The position numbers and the translations under genes are program-made. The notes beneath the pieces were generated by a model. That model was not told the DNA's origin. It ran no database searches and was given only the letters and a program-made list of their open reading frames with translations. Of a stretch of DNA of 23,895 nucleotides, positions 21,825 to 23,895 are shown piece by piece. Every line of letters starts with the position of its first letter. The first letter of the stretch is position 1. The DNA comes from Petrocella sp024636985 (GTDB taxonomy: Bacteria > Bacillota > Clostridia > Lachnospirales > Vallitaleaceae), in NCBI GenBank assembly GCA_024636985.1, contig JAGXFY010000060.1, positions 1 through 23,895 on the forward strand. Direction: 5' to 3'.

Positions 21825-23156
21825 TTACAATAAAATAACGGCTGAAATGGCAAAGAATATTATTAAGGTCAAAGCATCCGTAATCGTTGTAATCAAAGGA
21901 TTGGCCATCGTAGCTGGGTCTAGCTTAAGTTTTTTTGCAAGAATCGGCAACATACCACCAACGGTTGTTGCTGTTACAGAAGTTCCAATTAAAGTCAGAC
22001 CAACGATAGATGCCAACTTTAAGTCCTGTCTAAGCAAAAGAATTCTTGTAAAATTCAGACCTCCTAGTGTACCACCAATATAAAGGCCCACTTTTATTTC
22101 TTTCCATATGACCGCCATAAAATCATTAAAATCTATTTCTCCTAAAGTGATGCCACGAATAACCAGTGTAGATGATTGTGCGCCTGCGTTACCACCTGTT
22201 GACATCAACATAGGGATTACACCAAACAAAATGGCAAATTGTGCAGTTAAATACGTGTTCTCATTCGATATATATTCTGTTATAGTGGCTGAAAACATGA
22301 GTATAACCAACCACATCAGCCGTCTTTTTGCCAATTCAAAAGATGTCATGCTCATGTATTCCATATCTGATGGCTCAATCGCCGCCATTTTTTGAAAGTC
22401 TTCCGTTGTTTCTTCTTCAATAACGTCTACAACATCATCAATTGTTATAATACCAACCAGCCTATTTTCATGATCAACAACCGGCAATGATAAGAAGTCA
22501 TATTTTTTGAATATATTGGCAATAACCTCTTGATCATCTGTAGTAGATACAGAAATGACCTCTGTTTCCATTATCTCGCCAACGAGATGCTCTTGTGGGC
22601 TTAGTACCAATTCTTTTAAAGTAACAATGCCTTCTAAACGTCTGGTATTATCCGTTACAAAACAGGTATATATCGTTTCTTTTGTAATACCGATACGGCG
22701 AATACGACTCATAGCATTTTCAACTGTCATATCCGCTCTTAAATCAACGAATTCTATCGTCATCAGGCTTCCAGCTGAAGCCTCTTTATAATTTAGGAAT
22801 TGATTGATGAGCTTACGTTCTTTATCAGAAGCATCACGAAGAATCATTTTTACAACATTTGCCGGCATTTCTTCTAGTAAGTCAATCTTATCGTCAAAGT
22901 TGAGTTCATTAATTATATAAGCCAGTTCCTTTTCGCTAATCAACATGGATATTTCGGATTGCGTTTCAATATCCAAAAAGGCAAAAACATCTGCTGCGAT
23001 TTCTTTCGGTAATAATCTATATACAATCAGCGCATCTCTATCTTCAAGCTCTTCAATAAGTTCTGCTATGTCGGCTTCTTGTAAATCAACCAATCGAGTT
23101 CTTATTTGCTTGTACGCCTTTTCATTAATCAATTCTAAGAGTTCATTGATGTTCAA
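21825..23156 (-). CDS. mgtE: Magnesium channel MgtE
   Basis: MgtE is a dimeric Mg2+-selective channel in the cytoplasmic membrane, gated by cytosolic Mg2+. The 443-residue chain has the N-domain (1-~125), two CBS domains (SLMTIEFVDLRADMTVENAM to ~190, and EIMETEVISVSTTDDQEVI to ~255), a connecting helix, and five C-terminal transmembrane helices. The pore signature MSTGGNAGAQSSTLVIRG is at ~318-335, and DPATMANPLITTITDA carries the conserved Asp of the selectivity filter. The start is TTG (23154-23156) behind GGAGGGG. I saw no M-box in the leader. It is followed by rho under a separate promoter. Confidence 0.95.
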   Translation of the reverse strand: MNINELLELINEKAYKQIRTRLVDLQEADIAELIEELEDRDALIVYRLLPKEIAADVFAFLDIETQSEISMLISEKELAYIINELNFDDKIDLLEEMPANVVKMILRDASDKERKLINQFLNYKEASAGSLMTIEFVDLRADMTVENAMSRIRRIGITKETIYTCFVTDNTRRLEGIVTLKELVLSPQEHLVGEIMETEVISVSTTDDQEVIANIFKKYDFLSLPVVDHENRLVGIITIDDVVDVIEEETTEDFQKMAAIEPSDMEYMSMTSFELAKRRLMWLVILMFSATITEYISNENTYLTAQFAILFGVIPMLMSTGGNAGAQSSTLVIRGITLGEIDFNDFMAVIWKEIKVGLYIGGTLGGLNFTRILLLRQDLKLASIVGLTLIGTSVTATTVGGMLPILAKKLKLDPATMANPLITTITDALTLIIFFAISAVILL

Positions 23157-23334
23157 TATAACCCCTCCTATGTAAAGTCATGCATTTGTTGATAGGTCAT
23201 GGTGTGGAAATTCATTATTATAATACTATACCGATCCGGGTATCCGTCCATACTATCAACACCTTTCTTCACATAAATGGGTTAAAAACTATCACTATTG
23301 CAAGTCTATCAAACTATGATTAAAAAGTAAACCA

Positions 23335-23370
23335 TAAAAAAAGCTCGCCAACCGCAAGCAGTCAACAAGC
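23335..23370 (-). terminator. Terminator of the tRNA cluster
   Basis: GCTTGTTGAC pairs with GGTTGGCGAGC (10 bp, with G-T pairs) and is followed by TTTTTTT on the minus strand, 18 bases after tRNA-Arg. Confidence 0.75.
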
Positions 23371-23387
23371 CCTCTCAATGAAGTTAG

Positions 23388-23461
23388 CGTGCGCAGAAGG
23401 ATTTGAACCCTCGGCCTTCTGGTCCGTAGCCAGACGCTCTATCCAGCTGAGCTATGCGCAC
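23388..23461 (-). tRNA. tRNA-Arg (anticodon ACG)
   Basis: The acceptor GTGCGCA/TGCGCAC, D arm GCTC/GAGC, anticodon arm TCTGG-CTACGGA-CCAGA and T arm with TTCAAAT form a full cloverleaf. The 3' CCA is not encoded. ACG, read as ICG, covers CGU/CGC/CGA. Confidence 0.97.
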
Positions 23462-23495
23462 ATAATTTGGTTCAATCACACTTTTTATTAAAACA

Positions 23496-23580
23496 TGCCG
23501 GAGACCGGAATCGAACCGGTACGACTTTAAGGGTCGCAGGATTTTAAGTCCTGTGCGTCTGCCAGTTCCGCCACTCCGGC
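23496..23580 (-). tRNA. tRNA-Leu (anticodon TAA)
   Basis: An 85-base class II tRNA: acceptor GCCGGAG/CTCCGGC, anticodon arm CAGGA-CTTAAAA-TCCTG, a long variable arm (CGACCCTTAAAGTCG), and T loop TTCGATT. No encoded CCA. Confidence 0.97.
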
Positions 23581-23617
23581 ATAATAAAAAATGGTTCAAC
23601 ATCCATATCAGACGTAG

Positions 23618-23690
23618 TGGGCGCAACAGGGCTCGAACCTGTGACCCCCTGCTTGTAAGGCAGGTGCTCTCCCAGCTGAGCTATGCGCCC
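23618..23690 (-). tRNA. tRNA-Val (anticodon TAC)
   Basis: Acceptor GGGCGCA/TGCGCCC, anticodon arm CCTGC-CTTACAA-GCAGG, T loop TTCGAGC; complete cloverleaf of 73 bases without encoded CCA. Confidence 0.97.
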
Positions 23691-23718
23691 TGGGATATTA
23701 ATATACTTAAATTGATGA

Positions 23719-23792
23719 CGACCCAGAAGGGACTCGAACCCTCGACCTCCGCCGTGACAGGGCGGCGCTCTAACCAACTGAGCCACTGGGCC
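23719..23792 (-). tRNA. tRNA-Asp (anticodon GTC)
   Basis: Acceptor GGCCCAG/CTGGGTC (one G-T pair), anticodon arm CCGCC-CTGTCAC-GGCGG, T loop TTCGAGT; complete cloverleaf of 74 bases without encoded CCA. It is first in the cluster. Confidence 0.97.
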
Positions 23793-23874
23793 ATAATTTG
23801 TCACTACTTTACATTATTCTTTTTTCCCAGTAAGCTACGTTGGTCCTATCATGTGCGCTTCGCTTCACTCCAAG

Positions 23875-23895
23875 AACTGAGCCACTGGGCCATAA
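23875..23895 (-). pseudogene. Truncated 5' copy of tRNA-Asp at the window edge
   Basis: The 21 bases to the window end repeat 23776-23796 exactly: four bases of upstream flank plus the first 17 bases of tRNA-Asp (GGCCCAGTGGCTCAGTT). After this the sequence diverges at once, with no D-stem partner or anticodon arm. It is therefore a broken tRNA copy or one side of a recombination scar; its upstream extent is outside the window. Confidence 0.6.

Noticed and set aside
23157..23334. M-box magnesium riboswitch before mgtE
   Set aside because: The leader is short and none of the conserved M-box segments could be seen; only small inverted repeats (such as ATACC/GGTAT) are present.
23384..23804. Two minus-strand open frames of 80 and 86 codons
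   Set aside because: They are translations through the tRNA genes (peptides such as VAQLVRAPPCHGGGRGFES are a well-known artefact).

Overview
The window looks like a chromosomal segment from an anaerobic, low-GC Gram-positive of class Clostridia (a Lachnospirales-like genome is my best guess). The reasons are strong AGGAGG ribosome-binding sites, frequent TTG starts (rho, mgtE), the PyrK/PyrD-B type of dihydroorotate dehydrogenase, and the gene order rho-rpmE-yqhQ-prmC-prfA. Almost everything is transcribed right to left (minus strand); only msrA runs the other way. I see no prophage, insertion sequence or CRISPR array.

Reading in the direction of transcription: four tRNA genes (Asp-Val-Leu-Arg, 23792 to 23388) end at a terminator. 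Then come mgtE (Mg2+ channel), rho (termination factor) and rpmE (ribosomal protein L31, with its own promoter and a hairpin-rich 3' region). The operon yqhQ-prmC-prfA follows (membrane protein, release-factor methylase, RF1). Next is a complete-looking pyrimidine operon, pyrC-pyrF-carA-carB-pyrK-pyrD-pyrE, which lacks only pyrB. It has a leader (16589 to 16306) with a clear PyrR-binding loop, a short leader ORF and an attenuator-like terminator.

After pyrE lies about 430 bases of non-coding DNA bounded by a strong promoter and an intrinsic terminator; it looks like an unassigned structured RNA gene. It is followed by murL-murD2, the epimerase/ligase pair that supplies D-glutamate to peptidoglycan by a route first worked out in Xanthomonas, which is unexpected in a Clostridia-like genome. 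A small four-helix membrane protein and the convergent msrA come next. A 900-base gene-free region (1887-2788) follows. It contains a three-way-junction inverted repeat whose loops carry CsrA-consensus GGA motifs. At the left edge are asnA, a conserved protein of unknown function, and the 5' part of deoC.

Most of the window is housekeeping. The most interesting items are the murD2-murL pair, the pyr leader that combines PyrR-type and pyrBI-type attenuation features, the unassigned RNA gene at 6836-7265, and the GGA-loop element at 2416-2520.
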